32,691 nt of DNA, taken from contig NZ_JARJLM010000461.1 in assembly GCF_029335485.1 (NCBI RefSeq), positions 1 to 32,691 on the forward strand, in the 5' to 3' direction. This document shows, in pieces, positions 16,203-25,248 of this stretch. Source of the DNA: Cupriavidus basilensis (GTDB lineage: Bacteria; Pseudomonadota; Gammaproteobacteria; Burkholderiales; Burkholderiaceae). The notes below the pieces were generated by a model. It saw only the letters and a program-made list of their open reading frames with translations. It was not told the origin of the DNA and made no database searches. Each line of letters opens with the position of its first letter. The stretch's first letter is position 1. The position numbers and the translations under genes are program-made.

Positions 16203-17405
16203 ATGCAAATCACGTTTGCCAAGATTCTGCCGATCGCGGCTGCAGTGGCGCTGGTTACTGCTTGCGGCAAGAAGGAAGAAAAGCCGGCCGAAACGGCAGC
16301 GTCGGCTCCTGCCGCGGCCATGGCCCCGGCAGGCGGCGGTGAAGTCGTAGTCAAGATTGGCCATGCGGCACCGCTCACCGGCGGTATCGCCCACCTTGGC
16401 AAGGACAACGAAAACGGCGCCCGCCTGGCCGTGGAAGAAGTCAACAAGACCGGCCTGGAGATCGGCGGCAAGAAGATCAAGCTCGAGCTGGTCGGCGAAG
16501 ACGACGCAGGCGACCCGAAGACGGGCACCGCCGTGGCGCAGAAGCTGGTGGACGAGAAGGTCGTGGCCGTGGTTGGCCACCTGAACTCAGGCGTATCGAT
16601 CCCGGCCTCCAAGATCTACAGCGATGCGGGCATCGTGCAGATCTCGCCGTCGTCGACCAATCCCGACTACACCAAGCAGGGTTTCAAGACCACCTTCCGC
16701 GTGGTGGCTACCGATGCCCAGCAGGGTCCGGCACTGGCCAACTACGCGTCCAAGAGCCTGCATGCCAAGACCGTGGCCATCGTCGACGATGCCACCGCCT
16801 ACGGCAAGGGCCTGGCCGACGAGTTCGAGAAGACCGCCAAGGCGTCCGGCGTGAACGTGGTGGCCCGCGAAGCCACCAACGACAAGGCCACCGACTTCAA
16901 GGCCATCCTGACCAAGATCAAGGGCAAGAAACCCGACGTGATCATGTACGGCGGCATGGATGCCACTGGCGGTCCGTTCGCCAAGCAGGCCAAGGAACTG
17001 GGCATCCCCGCGAAGATCGTGGGCGGCGACGGCGTGTGTACCGACAAGGTGGCCGAACTGGCTGGCGACGCCGTGTCCAACATCATCTGCTCGGAGGCCG
17101 GTCTGGCCCTGTCGAAGATGGAGCAGGGCGCGGATTTCGACAAGCGCTACCAGGCTCGCTTCAATACGCCGGTGCAGATCTACGCACCGTTTACCTATGA
17201 CGCCGTGATGGTCATCGTCGACGCCATGAAACGCGCCAACTCGACCGATGCCGCTGCGATCCTGGCCGAGATGCCCAAGACGAACTACAAGGGCCTGATC
17301 GGCAACATCGCCTTCGACGAGAAGGGCGACATGAAGGAAGGCACCATCACCCTTTACGAATACAAGGACAAGAAGAAGACCGTACTTGACGTCGTGAAGA
17401 TGTAA
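16203..17405 (+). CDS. livK: Branched-chain amino acid ABC transporter, substrate-binding lipoprotein
   Basis: Captures leucine, isoleucine, valine or a related amino acid for the LivHMGF importer downstream. The 400-residue product has a lipoprotein signal MQITFAKILPIAAAVALVTAC with lipobox VTAC and acylated Cys21, then an Ala/Pro linker (about 22-45). The receptor-type binding fold begins at VVVKIGHAAPLTGGIAHLGKD and includes VVGHLNSGVSIPAS and ISPSSTNPDYT. The protein is therefore tethered to a membrane rather than freely periplasmic. The ATG at 16203 has AGGAG seven bases upstream; an ATG at 16134 lacks one and would bury the signal peptide. An intrinsic terminator follows before livH, so livK can be made in excess. 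Exact substrate is inferred from family and neighbours. Confidence 0.93.
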   Translation: MQITFAKILPIAAAVALVTACGKKEEKPAETAASAPAAAMAPAGGGEVVVKIGHAAPLTGGIAHLGKDNENGARLAVEEVNKTGLEIGGKKIKLELVGEDDAGDPKTGTAVAQKLVDEKVVAVVGHLNSGVSIPASKIYSDAGIVQISPSSTNPDYTKQGFKTTFRVVATDAQQGPALANYASKSLHAKTVAIVDDATAYGKGLADEFEKTAKASGVNVVAREATNDKATDFKAILTKIKGKKPDVIMYGGMDATGGPFAKQAKELGIPAKIVGGDGVCTDKVAELAGDAVSNIICSEAGLALSKMEQGADFDKRYQARFNTPVQIYAPFTYDAVMVIVDAMKRANSTDAAAILAEMPKTNYKGLIGNIAFDEKGDMKEGTITLYEYKDKKKTVLDVVKM

Positions 17406-17427
17406 ACCGGGCTTACCGGCCCATCCG

Positions 17428-17463
17428 AACGGCACCGTGAGTACCTTGCGGTGCCGTTTTTTT
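17428..17463 (+). terminator. Intrinsic terminator between livK and livH
   Basis: AACGGCACCG, an 11-base loop, CGGTGCCGTT and a run of seven T (17457-17463). It begins 23 bases after the livK stop. Partial read-through would give more binding protein than membrane complex. No separate promoter for livH is obvious in the 145 bases that follow. Confidence 0.92.
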
Positions 17464-17608
17464 AGCCTTGCCATACGTACGGCATCCTTACCAAGGGTGG
17501 AGTAGGCGGGCCGCTTACCAGCAAACGACCACACTACCAAACCACTCATATATCACCGTCCGACCGGCATCCACACTATGGAGGTTCGGACGGAAGCAAG
17601 GAGTTTTC

Positions 17609-18544
17609 ATGGATATCCTTATCCAGCAGATCGTGAACGGTCTGGTGCTCGGCAGCATCTATGCGCTGATCGCACTTGGCTACACCATGGTCTACGGCAT
17701 TCTCGGGATCATCAACTTCGCCCACGGCGACGTGCTGATGATCGGCGCCCTGACCGCCCTGTCAGCCATTCTTGGGTTGCAGAAATTTTTCCCCGGGTTG
17801 CCCGAGTGGCTCACGCTGGTGATCGCGACCCTGATCGCCATGCCGGTCTGCGCCGTGCTGGCCTACACCATCGAGCGGGTGGCATACCGGCCGTTGCGCA
17901 ACGCGCCCCGGCTGGCCCCGCTGATTACCGCCATCGGCGTTTCCATCATCCTGCAGACACTTGCCATGATGATCTGGTCGCGCAACCCGCTGACCTTCCC
18001 GCAACTGCTGCCGTCCAGCCCGATCGATATCGGCTCGACCGGCGCGACCATCACGGGCAAGGAAATCGTCATCATCGGCATGGCGCTGATGGTGATGTCG
18101 GGCCTGCTGCTCCTGGTCAACCGCACCAAGCTCGGCCGCGCCATGCGCGCCACCGCCGAGAACCAGAAGGTGGCGGGCCTGATGGGCGTGAACCCGAACT
18201 TCGTGATCTCCGCCACCTTCATGATCGGCGCCACGCTGGCTGCGCTGGCCGGCGTGATGATGGCCACCAACTACGGCAATGCCCACTTCTACATGGGCTT
18301 CATCCCTGGCCTGAAGGCGTTCACCGCCGCAGTGCTGGGCGGCATCGGCAATCTCGCCGGCGCCATGGTCGGCGGCATGCTGCTGGGCCTGATCGAAGCG
18401 CTGGGAGCCGGCTATATCGGTGACCTCACCGGTGGGGTGTTCGGCTCCAACTATCAGGACGTGTTCGCCTTCATCGTGCTGATCATCGTCCTCGTCTTCC
18501 GTCCGTCCGGCATCATGGGCGAGCGGGTTTCCGAACGCGCCTAA
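17609..18544 (+). CDS. livH: Branched-chain amino acid ABC transporter permease LivH
   Basis: One of two inner-membrane permease subunits of the importer. The 311-residue protein is almost wholly hydrophobic, beginning MDILIQQIVNGLVLGSIYAL and continuing IALGYTMVYGILGIINFAHGD, a near-invariant LivH segment. The cytoplasmic loop that contacts the ATPases is RAMRATAENQKVAGLMGVN, followed by LKAFTAAVLGGIGNLAGAM, also typical. The ATG at 17609 has AAGGAG five bases upstream. It starts the livHMGF block, with gaps of 17, 13 and 15 bases, so the four are one operon. Confidence 0.95.
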   Translation: MDILIQQIVNGLVLGSIYALIALGYTMVYGILGIINFAHGDVLMIGALTALSAILGLQKFFPGLPEWLTLVIATLIAMPVCAVLAYTIERVAYRPLRNAPRLAPLITAIGVSIILQTLAMMIWSRNPLTFPQLLPSSPIDIGSTGATITGKEIVIIGMALMVMSGLLLLVNRTKLGRAMRATAENQKVAGLMGVNPNFVISATFMIGATLAALAGVMMATNYGNAHFYMGFIPGLKAFTAAVLGGIGNLAGAMVGGMLLGLIEALGAGYIGDLTGGVFGSNYQDVFAFIVLIIVLVFRPSGIMGERVSERA

Positions 18545-18561
18545 GCCCAAGGAGAGAATCC

Positions 18562-19719
18562 ATGAATACCCCGATTCCATCCACGGCGCAGACAGCGCCG
18601 GTGACCAAAACGCCGGCCAAGACCATGGCCGCGCTGCTCGGCTTCCTGGTGATCGCCCTGTGCGCGCCGTTCCTCGTGCAGACGCTGGGCGGCAACTACT
18701 GGGTGCGCGTGCTCGACTTTGCGCTGATCTACATCATGCTGGCGCTTGGCCTGAACATCGTGGTGGGCTTCGCCGGCCTGCTCGACCTGGGCTACATCGC
18801 CTTCTATGCCGTCGGCGCCTACATGATGGCCTTGCTGGGTTCGCCTCACCTGGCTAACCAGTTCGAGTGGATCCACCAGCTCTTTCCGCATGGCCTGCAT
18901 GTCTCCATGTGGTTCGTGCTACCGCTGGCGGTGATGGTGGCGGCAACCTTCGGCGTGCTGCTCGGCGCGCCAACGCTCAAGCTGCGCGGCGACTACCTCG
19001 CCATCGTGACGCTGGGCTTCGGCGAGATCATCCGCATCTTCCTGAACAACCTCGACCGCCCGCTCAACATCACCAATGGCCCGAAGGGGATTACCGCGGT
19101 GGACCCGGTCCACATCTTCGGCTTCGATTTCTCCAAGTCGCACGAGATCTTCGGCCTGAAGTTCACGCCGGTGTTCATGTACTACTACCTGCTGGTGGTG
19201 CTGGTGATGGCCATTGTGTTCATCTGCCTGCGGCTGCAGAACTCGCGGATCGGACGCGCCTTCGTGGCCATCCGCGAAGATGAGATCGCCGCCAAGGCGA
19301 TGGGCATCAATACCCGCAACATCAAGCTGCTGGCGTTCGCCATGGGCGCCTCGTTCGGGGGGGCGTCGGGCGCGGTGTTCGGCGCCTTCCAGGGTTTCGT
19401 CTCGCCCGAATCGTTCGTGCTGTGGGAGTCCATCTATATCCTGGCCATCGTGGTGCTGGGCGGCATGGGCCATATCCCGGGCGTGATCCTGGGCGGGATC
19501 CTGCTGGTCGGCTTCCAGGAACTGCTGCGCGCGGTGGCGGAGCCGGCGCAGAACATGCTCTTCGGCCACACCATCGTCGACGCCGAAGTGCTGCGCCAGT
19601 TGCTGTTCGGCCTGGCGCTGGTTGGCGTGATGCTGTATCGCCCGGCGGGCCTGTGGCCGTCGCCGCGCAAGGAAGACCGGCCGGTGGTGCGCCGCCCGGG
19701 CAGCGTTGGCCGTTTCTGA
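18562..19719 (+). CDS. livM: Branched-chain amino acid ABC transporter permease LivM
   Basis: Second permease subunit, 385 residues. An N-terminal stretch of about 25 polar residues precedes the first helix. Family segments include ALIYIMLALGLNIVVGFAGL, LDLGYIAFYAVGAYMMALL, GDYLAIVTLGFGEIIRIFLNN and the ATPase-contact loop RAFVAIREDEIAAKAMGIN. Towards the end, VLGGMGHIPGVILGG matches the equivalent segment of LivH-type permeases. The start has AAGGAG eight bases upstream. A short polar tail ends the protein. Confidence 0.95.
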   Translation: MNTPIPSTAQTAPVTKTPAKTMAALLGFLVIALCAPFLVQTLGGNYWVRVLDFALIYIMLALGLNIVVGFAGLLDLGYIAFYAVGAYMMALLGSPHLANQFEWIHQLFPHGLHVSMWFVLPLAVMVAATFGVLLGAPTLKLRGDYLAIVTLGFGEIIRIFLNNLDRPLNITNGPKGITAVDPVHIFGFDFSKSHEIFGLKFTPVFMYYYLLVVLVMAIVFICLRLQNSRIGRAFVAIREDEIAAKAMGINTRNIKLLAFAMGASFGGASGAVFGAFQGFVSPESFVLWESIYILAIVVLGGMGHIPGVILGGILLVGFQELLRAVAEPAQNMLFGHTIVDAEVLRQLLFGLALVGVMLYRPAGLWPSPRKEDRPVVRRPGSVGRF

Positions 19720-19732
19720 CCAGGAGGACACT

Positions 19733-20509
19733 ATGAGCAACGAGAACATCCTCCTGTCGGTACAGGGGGTCAACAAGCGATTCGGCGGCCTGCAGGCATT
19801 GTCGGAGGTGGGCCTGCAGATCAAGCCGGGCGAGATCTACGGCCTGATCGGTCCCAACGGGGCCGGCAAGACCACGTTCTTCAACGTGATCACCGGCCTG
19901 TACACGCCGGACTCCGGCGAGTTCGTGCTTGGTGGCACGCCCTACCGGCCGACCGCCGTGCACGAGGTGGCCAAGGCCGGTATTGCCCGGACCTTCCAGA
20001 ACATCCGCCTGTTCGGCGACATGACCGCGTTGGAAAACGTGATGGTGGGGCGCCATGTTCGCACCAAGGCGGGCCTGCTCGGGGCGGTATTCCGTCCGCG
20101 CTCGGTGCGGCGCGAGGAAGAGTCGGTGGAAGACTGGGCGCACGACCTGCTCGAATACGTGGGCATCGCCAAGTATGCCCATTTCACCTCGCGCAATCTT
20201 TCCTACGGCCACCAGCGCCGCCTGGAAATCGCACGGGCGCTCGCCACTGAGCCCAAGCTGCTGGCGCTGGATGAACCCGCCGCCGGCATGAACGCCACCG
20301 AGAAGGTGGAGTTGCGCGGCCTGCTCGACAAGATCCGCAGCGACGGCAAGACCATCCTGCTGATCGAGCACGACGTGAAGCTGGTGATGGGCCTGTGCAA
20401 CCGCCTGACCGTGCTCGATTACGGCAAGGTCATCGCGCAAGGCCTGCCGCATGAAGTCCAGAGCAACCCAGCGGTGATCGAGGCTTACCTCGGTACCCCG
20501 GCGCACTGA
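19733..20509 (+). CDS. livG: Branched-chain amino acid ABC transporter ATPase LivG
   Basis: One of two cytoplasmic ATPase subunits powering the importer. The 258-residue protein has Walker A GPNGAGKTT (40-48), a Q-loop near ARTFQN (86-90), the ABC signature LSYGHQ (156-161), Walker B LLALDEP (176-182) and switch His213. The LSYGHQ form instead of LSGGQ is usual for LivG. The start at 19733 has AGGAGG five to ten bases upstream. The extra segment after GRHVRTKAG (about 110-130) is also usual for the subfamily. Confidence 0.95.
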   Translation: MSNENILLSVQGVNKRFGGLQALSEVGLQIKPGEIYGLIGPNGAGKTTFFNVITGLYTPDSGEFVLGGTPYRPTAVHEVAKAGIARTFQNIRLFGDMTALENVMVGRHVRTKAGLLGAVFRPRSVRREEESVEDWAHDLLEYVGIAKYAHFTSRNLSYGHQRRLEIARALATEPKLLALDEPAAGMNATEKVELRGLLDKIRSDGKTILLIEHDVKLVMGLCNRLTVLDYGKVIAQGLPHEVQSNPAVIEAYLGTPAH

Positions 20510-20524
20510 CGGGGGAAAGAGACC

Positions 20525-21241
20525 ATGAAAGACACAGTACTGAAGATTTCCGGCCTGAAGGTCGCCTACGGCGGCATCCAGGCGGTCAAGGGCGTCGACC
20601 TCGAGATCAAGGACGGCGAACTGGTGACGCTGATCGGCGCCAACGGCGCCGGCAAGACCACCACCATGAAGGCCATTACCGGCCTGCAGGGCTGGGCCGG
20701 CGGCGACGTGGAGTACATGGGCAAATCCATCAAGGGTGTGCCCAGCTACACGCTGCTCAAGCAGGGCCTGGCGATGGTGCCGGAAGGGCGCGGCGTGTTC
20801 GCGCGCATGACCATCACCGAGAACCTGCAGATGGGTGCCTACACGCGCACCGACGAGGCCGGCATCAAGTCGGACATCGACCGCATGTTCGGCATCTTCC
20901 CGCGCCTGAAGGAGCGCGCCAACCAGTTGGCGGGCACCATGTCGGGCGGCGAACAGCAGATGCTGGCCATGGCGCGCGCGCTGATGAGCCAGCCCAAGCT
21001 GCTGCTGCTGGACGAGCCGTCGATGGGCCTGTCGCCGATCATGGTCGCGAAGATCTTCGAGGTGGTGCGCGATGTCTCCGCGATGGGCGTGACCGTGCTG
21101 CTGGTGGAGCAGAACGCGCGGCTGGCGCTGCAGGCCGCGCACCGCGGCTATGTGATGGAGTCGGGCCTCGTCACCATGAGCGGCGACGCCAAGCAGATGC
21201 TGGACGATCCGAAGGTGAGGGCGGCTTACCTGGGCGAGTGA
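20525..21241 (+). CDS. livF: Branched-chain amino acid ABC transporter ATPase LivF
   Basis: Second ATPase subunit, 238 residues. Walker A is GANGAGKTT (38-46), the signature MSGGEQ (139-144), Walker B LLLLDEP (159-165). The switch position carries Gln196 in LLVEQN rather than histidine, which is normal in LivF. VPEGRGVFARMTITENL (85-101) is a recognisable LivF segment. It ends the liv operon; a repeat and a strong bidirectional terminator follow. Confidence 0.95.
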   Translation: MKDTVLKISGLKVAYGGIQAVKGVDLEIKDGELVTLIGANGAGKTTTMKAITGLQGWAGGDVEYMGKSIKGVPSYTLLKQGLAMVPEGRGVFARMTITENLQMGAYTRTDEAGIKSDIDRMFGIFPRLKERANQLAGTMSGGEQQMLAMARALMSQPKLLLLDEPSMGLSPIMVAKIFEVVRDVSAMGVTVLLVEQNARLALQAAHRGYVMESGLVTMSGDAKQMLDDPKVRAAYLGE

Positions 21242-21320
21242 GATCGCCTGGGCAAGATCGCCGCAACGCCGGCCGAGGCCGCCGGATCGGCCAAGACCAT
21301 CTGCCATGACGACGGCTGTC

Positions 21321-21350
21321 GCTCCCTCTCCCGCAAGCGGGAGAGGGAGC
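21321..21350. repeat. Palindromic C/G-rich intergenic repeat, copy 2
   Basis: GCTCCCTCTCCCG (21321-21333), loop CAAG, CGGGAGAGGGAGC (21338-21350): perfect 13-base arms between livF and its terminator. It is the cleanest of three related CTCTCCC-type palindromes in the window (others 10599-10632 and 30511-30545). Confidence 0.7.
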
Positions 21351-21365
21351 AGACCGATGGCCCGG

Positions 21366-21402
21366 AAAAAAAAGCCCGGTGCAAATGCACCGGGCTTTTT
21401 TT
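21366..21402. terminator. Bidirectional intrinsic terminator, livF / argD-like gene
   Basis: Eight A, GCCCGGTGCA, loop AA, TGCACCGGGC, seven T. The stem is perfect and flanked by an A-run on one side and a T-run on the other, so it works on both strands for the two convergent genes. Confidence 0.95.
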
Positions 21403-21424
21403 CGTCAACAGGACCAGGATGCTA

Positions 21425-22612
<1,188 letters not shown>

Positions 22613-22656
22613 GGCGGACTCCAGGGGTCGGCGTGAAACAGGGGAGAGGAGAGCGG

Positions 22657-22690
22657 AAAAACAAAAAGCCACGGGGATTGCCCGTGGCTT
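22657..22690 (-). terminator. Intrinsic terminator in the leader of the aminotransferase gene
   Basis: On the minus strand AAGCCACGGG, loop CAATC, CCCGTGGCTT, then TTTGTTTTT. It lies downstream of the promoter at 22791-22819 and 45 bases before the ATG at 22612, so it stops the aminotransferase's own message unless it is avoided. Bases 22681-22689 of its first arm can instead pair with 22720-22728. Confidence 0.8.
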
Positions 22691-22717
22691 GTCGACCTGA
22701 ACAGATGCTATGGACGG

Positions 22718-22783
22718 TCAGCCGCGAGGCACCCCGGTGGGGAGCAACGTACGGTAGCTGCGTCGATTGATAGCGTAGTTCAT
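22718..22783 (-). CDS. Possible 21-residue leader peptide
   Basis: An ATG at 22783 opens 21 codons ending in TGA at 22718. The peptide starts MNYAINRRSYRTLL and ends GVPRG, with Arg at positions 7, 8, 11 and 20. The ATG coincides with the predicted start of transcription, so it would be translated from a leaderless mRNA. The stop is 27 bases before the terminator. The last codons lie in the segment that can pair with the terminator arm. It is too short for coding statistics, and Arg is common in chance GC-rich frames, so its reality depends on conservation. Confidence 0.45.
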   Translation of the reverse strand: MNYAINRRSYRTLLPTGVPRG

Positions 22784-22790
22784 GGCGGCC

Positions 22791-22819
22791 AATATAAGGC
22801 GCATGCGCCCGGCTGTCAA
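22791..22819 (-). promoter_or_regulatory. Consensus sigma-70 promoter for the aminotransferase leader
   Basis: On the minus strand TTGACA (22819-22814), a 17-base spacer and TATATT (22796-22791). This is the best -35/-10 pair in the window. Transcription should begin at about 22783-22784, at the leader ATG. Confidence 0.85.
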
Positions 22820-22875
22820 AACGAATTTTGCGCGAGCCGGGCATTGTTGCAGCTAGGGAACGGACCGGGCGGCGC

Positions 22876-23943
22876 TCAGGCCGCCGGCGGCACCGAGCCG
22901 GCCGGGTGCAGGTCGGCTTCCGAGGTGAACGAGTCGGCGAAGAAGGCGTCCTCGTGCAGGTCGCAGCGCAGGGAGAAGTCCTTGCGCGCCGCATTGACCA
23001 TCACCGGCGCGCCGCAGGCGTAGACCTCGAAGCCGGCCAGGTCCGGGTGGTCTTCCATCACGGCCTCGTGGACAAAGCCGGTGCGGCCGTCCCAGTCGTC
23101 GGCGGGCTGCGCGTCGGAGATCACCGGCACATAGCGGAAATTGGGCAGCTCGCGCGACCACTGCTCGCACAGCGCATGCATATAGAGGTCGGCCGGGCGG
23201 CGACCGCCCCAGTAGAGCGTCATCGGGCGCGTGATGCCGGTGTAGGCGGCGTGCTCGACGATGGCCTTGATCGGCGCGAAGCCGGTGCCGGAAGCCAGCA
23301 GGATGATGGGCTTGTCGGAATCCTCGCGCAGGAAGAAGCTGCCCAGCGGGCCTTCGAAGCGCAGGATGTCACGCTCCTTCATGACCGGCTGGCCGTCCTT
23401 GGCGCCGAACACGTAATCGGTGAAGGTGCCCCCCGGCATATGGCGGAAGTGCAGCTCGATCGGGCCTTCCTGGTGCGGCGGCGTGGCGATCGAGTAGCTG
23501 CGGCGCTTGCCGTCGCGCAGCAGGAATTCCACATACTGGCCGGCCAGGTACTGCATGCGCTCGGTGGCGGGCAGTTGCAGGCGGGCGACGATGACGTCGC
23601 CGGCCACGCGTTCCATCGAGGCGACCCGGCACGGGATCTTCTTGATGGGAATGTCGCCGGCGCCCTGCACCTCGCGGCATTCGATGATGATGTCCGAGGC
23701 GGCCCTGGCGCAGCAGAACAGCGCGCGGCCCTCGGTCTCTTCCTGCGCGGAAAGCGCGGAAGCGGCATGATCGCCCTGGACGATGTCGCCGGCGGTGACG
23801 CGGCCCTTGCAGGACCCGCACGCGCCGTTCTTGCAGCCGTAGGGCAGGCCGATGCTGTGGCGCAGGGCCGCGCTGAGGATGGATTCGTCCGCGGCCGCTT
23901 CGAACGTGCGGCCACTGGGCATGACGGTAACTTGATAAGCCAT
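22876..23943 (-). CDS. Ferredoxin-flavin reductase (CDP-6-deoxy-glucoseen reductase-like)
   Basis: A 355-residue electron-transfer protein with an N-terminal plant-type [2Fe-2S] domain and a C-terminal FAD/NAD(P)H reductase domain. Cluster cysteines are Cys37, Cys42 and Cys45 (GCKNGACGSC) plus Cys77 or Cys78. FAD binding is shown by RSYSIATPP (148-156) and NAD(P) binding by SGTGFAPIKAI (218-228). This order is shared by AscD/RfbI-type reductases and by oxygenase reductases; no sugar or oxygenase gene is nearby, so the partner is unknown. The start is ATG 23943; a GTG two codons earlier is possible. It is divergent from the SDR gene, with only nine bases between the two start codons. Confidence 0.87.
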   Translation of the reverse strand: MAYQVTVMPSGRTFEAAADESILSAALRHSIGLPYGCKNGACGSCKGRVTAGDIVQGDHAASALSAQEETEGRALFCCARAASDIIIECREVQGAGDIPIKKIPCRVASMERVAGDVIVARLQLPATERMQYLAGQYVEFLLRDGKRRSYSIATPPHQEGPIELHFRHMPGGTFTDYVFGAKDGQPVMKERDILRFEGPLGSFFLREDSDKPIILLASGTGFAPIKAIVEHAAYTGITRPMTLYWGGRRPADLYMHALCEQWSRELPNFRYVPVISDAQPADDWDGRTGFVHEAVMEDHPDLAGFEVYACGAPVMVNAARKDFSLRCDLHEDAFFADSFTSEADLHPAGSVPPAA

Positions 23944-23952
23944 AATCACTCT

Positions 23953-24933
23953 ATGAGCAAAAATCTGTCGCGACGCCGCCTGGGTCGCCCGCGCCTTCTC
24001 ATCGTCGGCTGCGGGGACATCGGCACGCGTTGCCTGCGTATTCTGTCGACGCGCTGGCGCGTCTTTGCCGTCACTTCGCAGCCGTCCCGCCGCGCTGCGC
24101 TACGGGACAACGGCGCCGTGCCGCTGGTTGCCGACCTGGACCGGCCCGCCACGCTGGCGCGCCTGGCCGGCCTGGCCGGCAGGGTGCTCCACCTGGCGCC
24201 GCCACCCGCCCGAGGCGAGGGCGATCCGCGCACGCTGGCGCTGCTGCGCGCCTTGCGGCGCGGTGCCTGGCGGCGGTCTCCCGCGCGTGCTGCCGGCTGG
24301 TCTGCCAAGCCCGCCATTCTACCCGAGCGAGGCGGCAGCGGGTCCGCGCGAGGCGCCGGGCGGCCGGCCTTCGTCTATGCCAGCACCTCCGGCGTGTATG
24401 GCGACCGCGGCGGCGCCCGGCTGGCCGAATCGCACCCGGTGCGCCCGCAAACCGCGCGCGCACGGCGCCGCGTGGCGGCCGAAGGCGCCGTGCGCCGTTT
24501 TGGCCGCGATGCCGGCTGGCGCGCCTCGATCGTGCGCATCCCCGGCATCTACGCCGAAGACCGGCTGCCGCTGGCGCGCCTGGCCAAAGGCACGCCGGCG
24601 CTGGCATCCCAGGACGATGTCTATACCAACCACATCCACGCGCACGACCTGGCCCGCACCATGGTGGCCGCGCTCTTCCGCGGCCGGGCCCAGCGGGTGG
24701 TGCATGCCAGCGACGATTCGGAAATGCGCATGGCCGACTATTTCGACCTGGTGGCCGACCGCCGCGGCTTGCCGCGCCCGCCGCGCCTGGCCCGCGCGCA
24801 GTTGCGCGAGGCGGTGGAGCCCACCCTGCTCAGCTTCATGAGCGAATCCCGGCGGCTGGAAAATGCCCGTCTCAAACGCGAGCTGCGCCTGCGGCTGCGC
24901 TATCCCACGGTGGTGTCCTTCTTCGACGCTTGA
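23953..24933 (+). CDS. NAD-dependent epimerase/dehydratase-family protein, atypical SDR
   Basis: A 326-residue Rossmann-fold protein. The nucleotide-binding glycines are in LLIVGCGDIGTRCL (Gly19, Gly21, Gly24). The Ser-containing strand is VYASTSGVYGD (141-151). The normal YxxxK catalytic pair is replaced: in PQTARARRRVAAE, Arg169 and Arg173 stand where Tyr and Lys are expected. It also has an Arg/Gly-rich insertion at about 104-137. Later family segments such as SIVRIPGIYAEDRLP and YTNHIHAHDLA are clear. It may bind a dinucleotide without classic SDR chemistry. CATAAT (23941-23946) six bases before the ATG suggests a leaderless message. The frame is open far upstream, but that part overlaps the divergent reductase gene. 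No function is assigned. Confidence 0.82.
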   Translation: MSKNLSRRRLGRPRLLIVGCGDIGTRCLRILSTRWRVFAVTSQPSRRAALRDNGAVPLVADLDRPATLARLAGLAGRVLHLAPPPARGEGDPRTLALLRALRRGAWRRSPARAAGWSAKPAILPERGGSGSARGAGRPAFVYASTSGVYGDRGGARLAESHPVRPQTARARRRVAAEGAVRRFGRDAGWRASIVRIPGIYAEDRLPLARLAKGTPALASQDDVYTNHIHAHDLARTMVAALFRGRAQRVVHASDDSEMRMADYFDLVADRRGLPRPPRLARAQLREAVEPTLLSFMSESRRLENARLKRELRLRLRYPTVVSFFDA

Positions 24934-25027
24934 CGCCTTGCGCCCGGCGCCTGCATTCCGTCTGGCGGGATGCTCCTTGTGCGGCGTCCTCGTGGCACGC
25001 CGTTTGCGTAGATGTCGCCGCCCGATC

Positions 25028-25039
25028 CTGTATAGACAG
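25028..25039. promoter_or_regulatory. HutC-like operator, site 1
   Basis: CTGTATAGACAG, identical over all 12 bases to the site just before hutH (28848-28859). Palindrome with one mismatch (CTGTAT/AGACAG). It lies about 220 bases before the transporter promoter and may allow looping with site 2. Confidence 0.55.
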
Positions 25040-25248
25040 CAAGTGATGTCCCGCCGGCAACACGACACCGCTCTGGTGCGCGAACCGGGCCGCTTCCAGT
25101 GCGGACGCCCCGGCAAAGGGCAAGGCGCGGCGTCCGGCCTGGCGGCGTAACCCGGTGTATTCCCTTGGTTTGTGGCCGATGCGCGGCATGCCGGATCCTG
25201 GGTGCCGCTAACGCCGGTTTCGCCTCTCGCCTCGGGTTAACTACTGCA

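Noticed and set aside
19322-21307. Long minus-strand frame opposite the liv genes
   Set aside because: Antisense shadow of livM-livG-livF, with no recognisable motif and unusual composition.
22828-23952. N-terminal extension of the SDR protein
   Set aside because: The added residues are the antisense of the ferredoxin reductase gene; the glycine motif begins just after the ATG at 23953.
25047-25150. 34-codon frame after the first HutC-like site
   Set aside because: No Shine-Dalgarno sequence, no family resemblance, and Arg/Gly-rich composition expected by chance.
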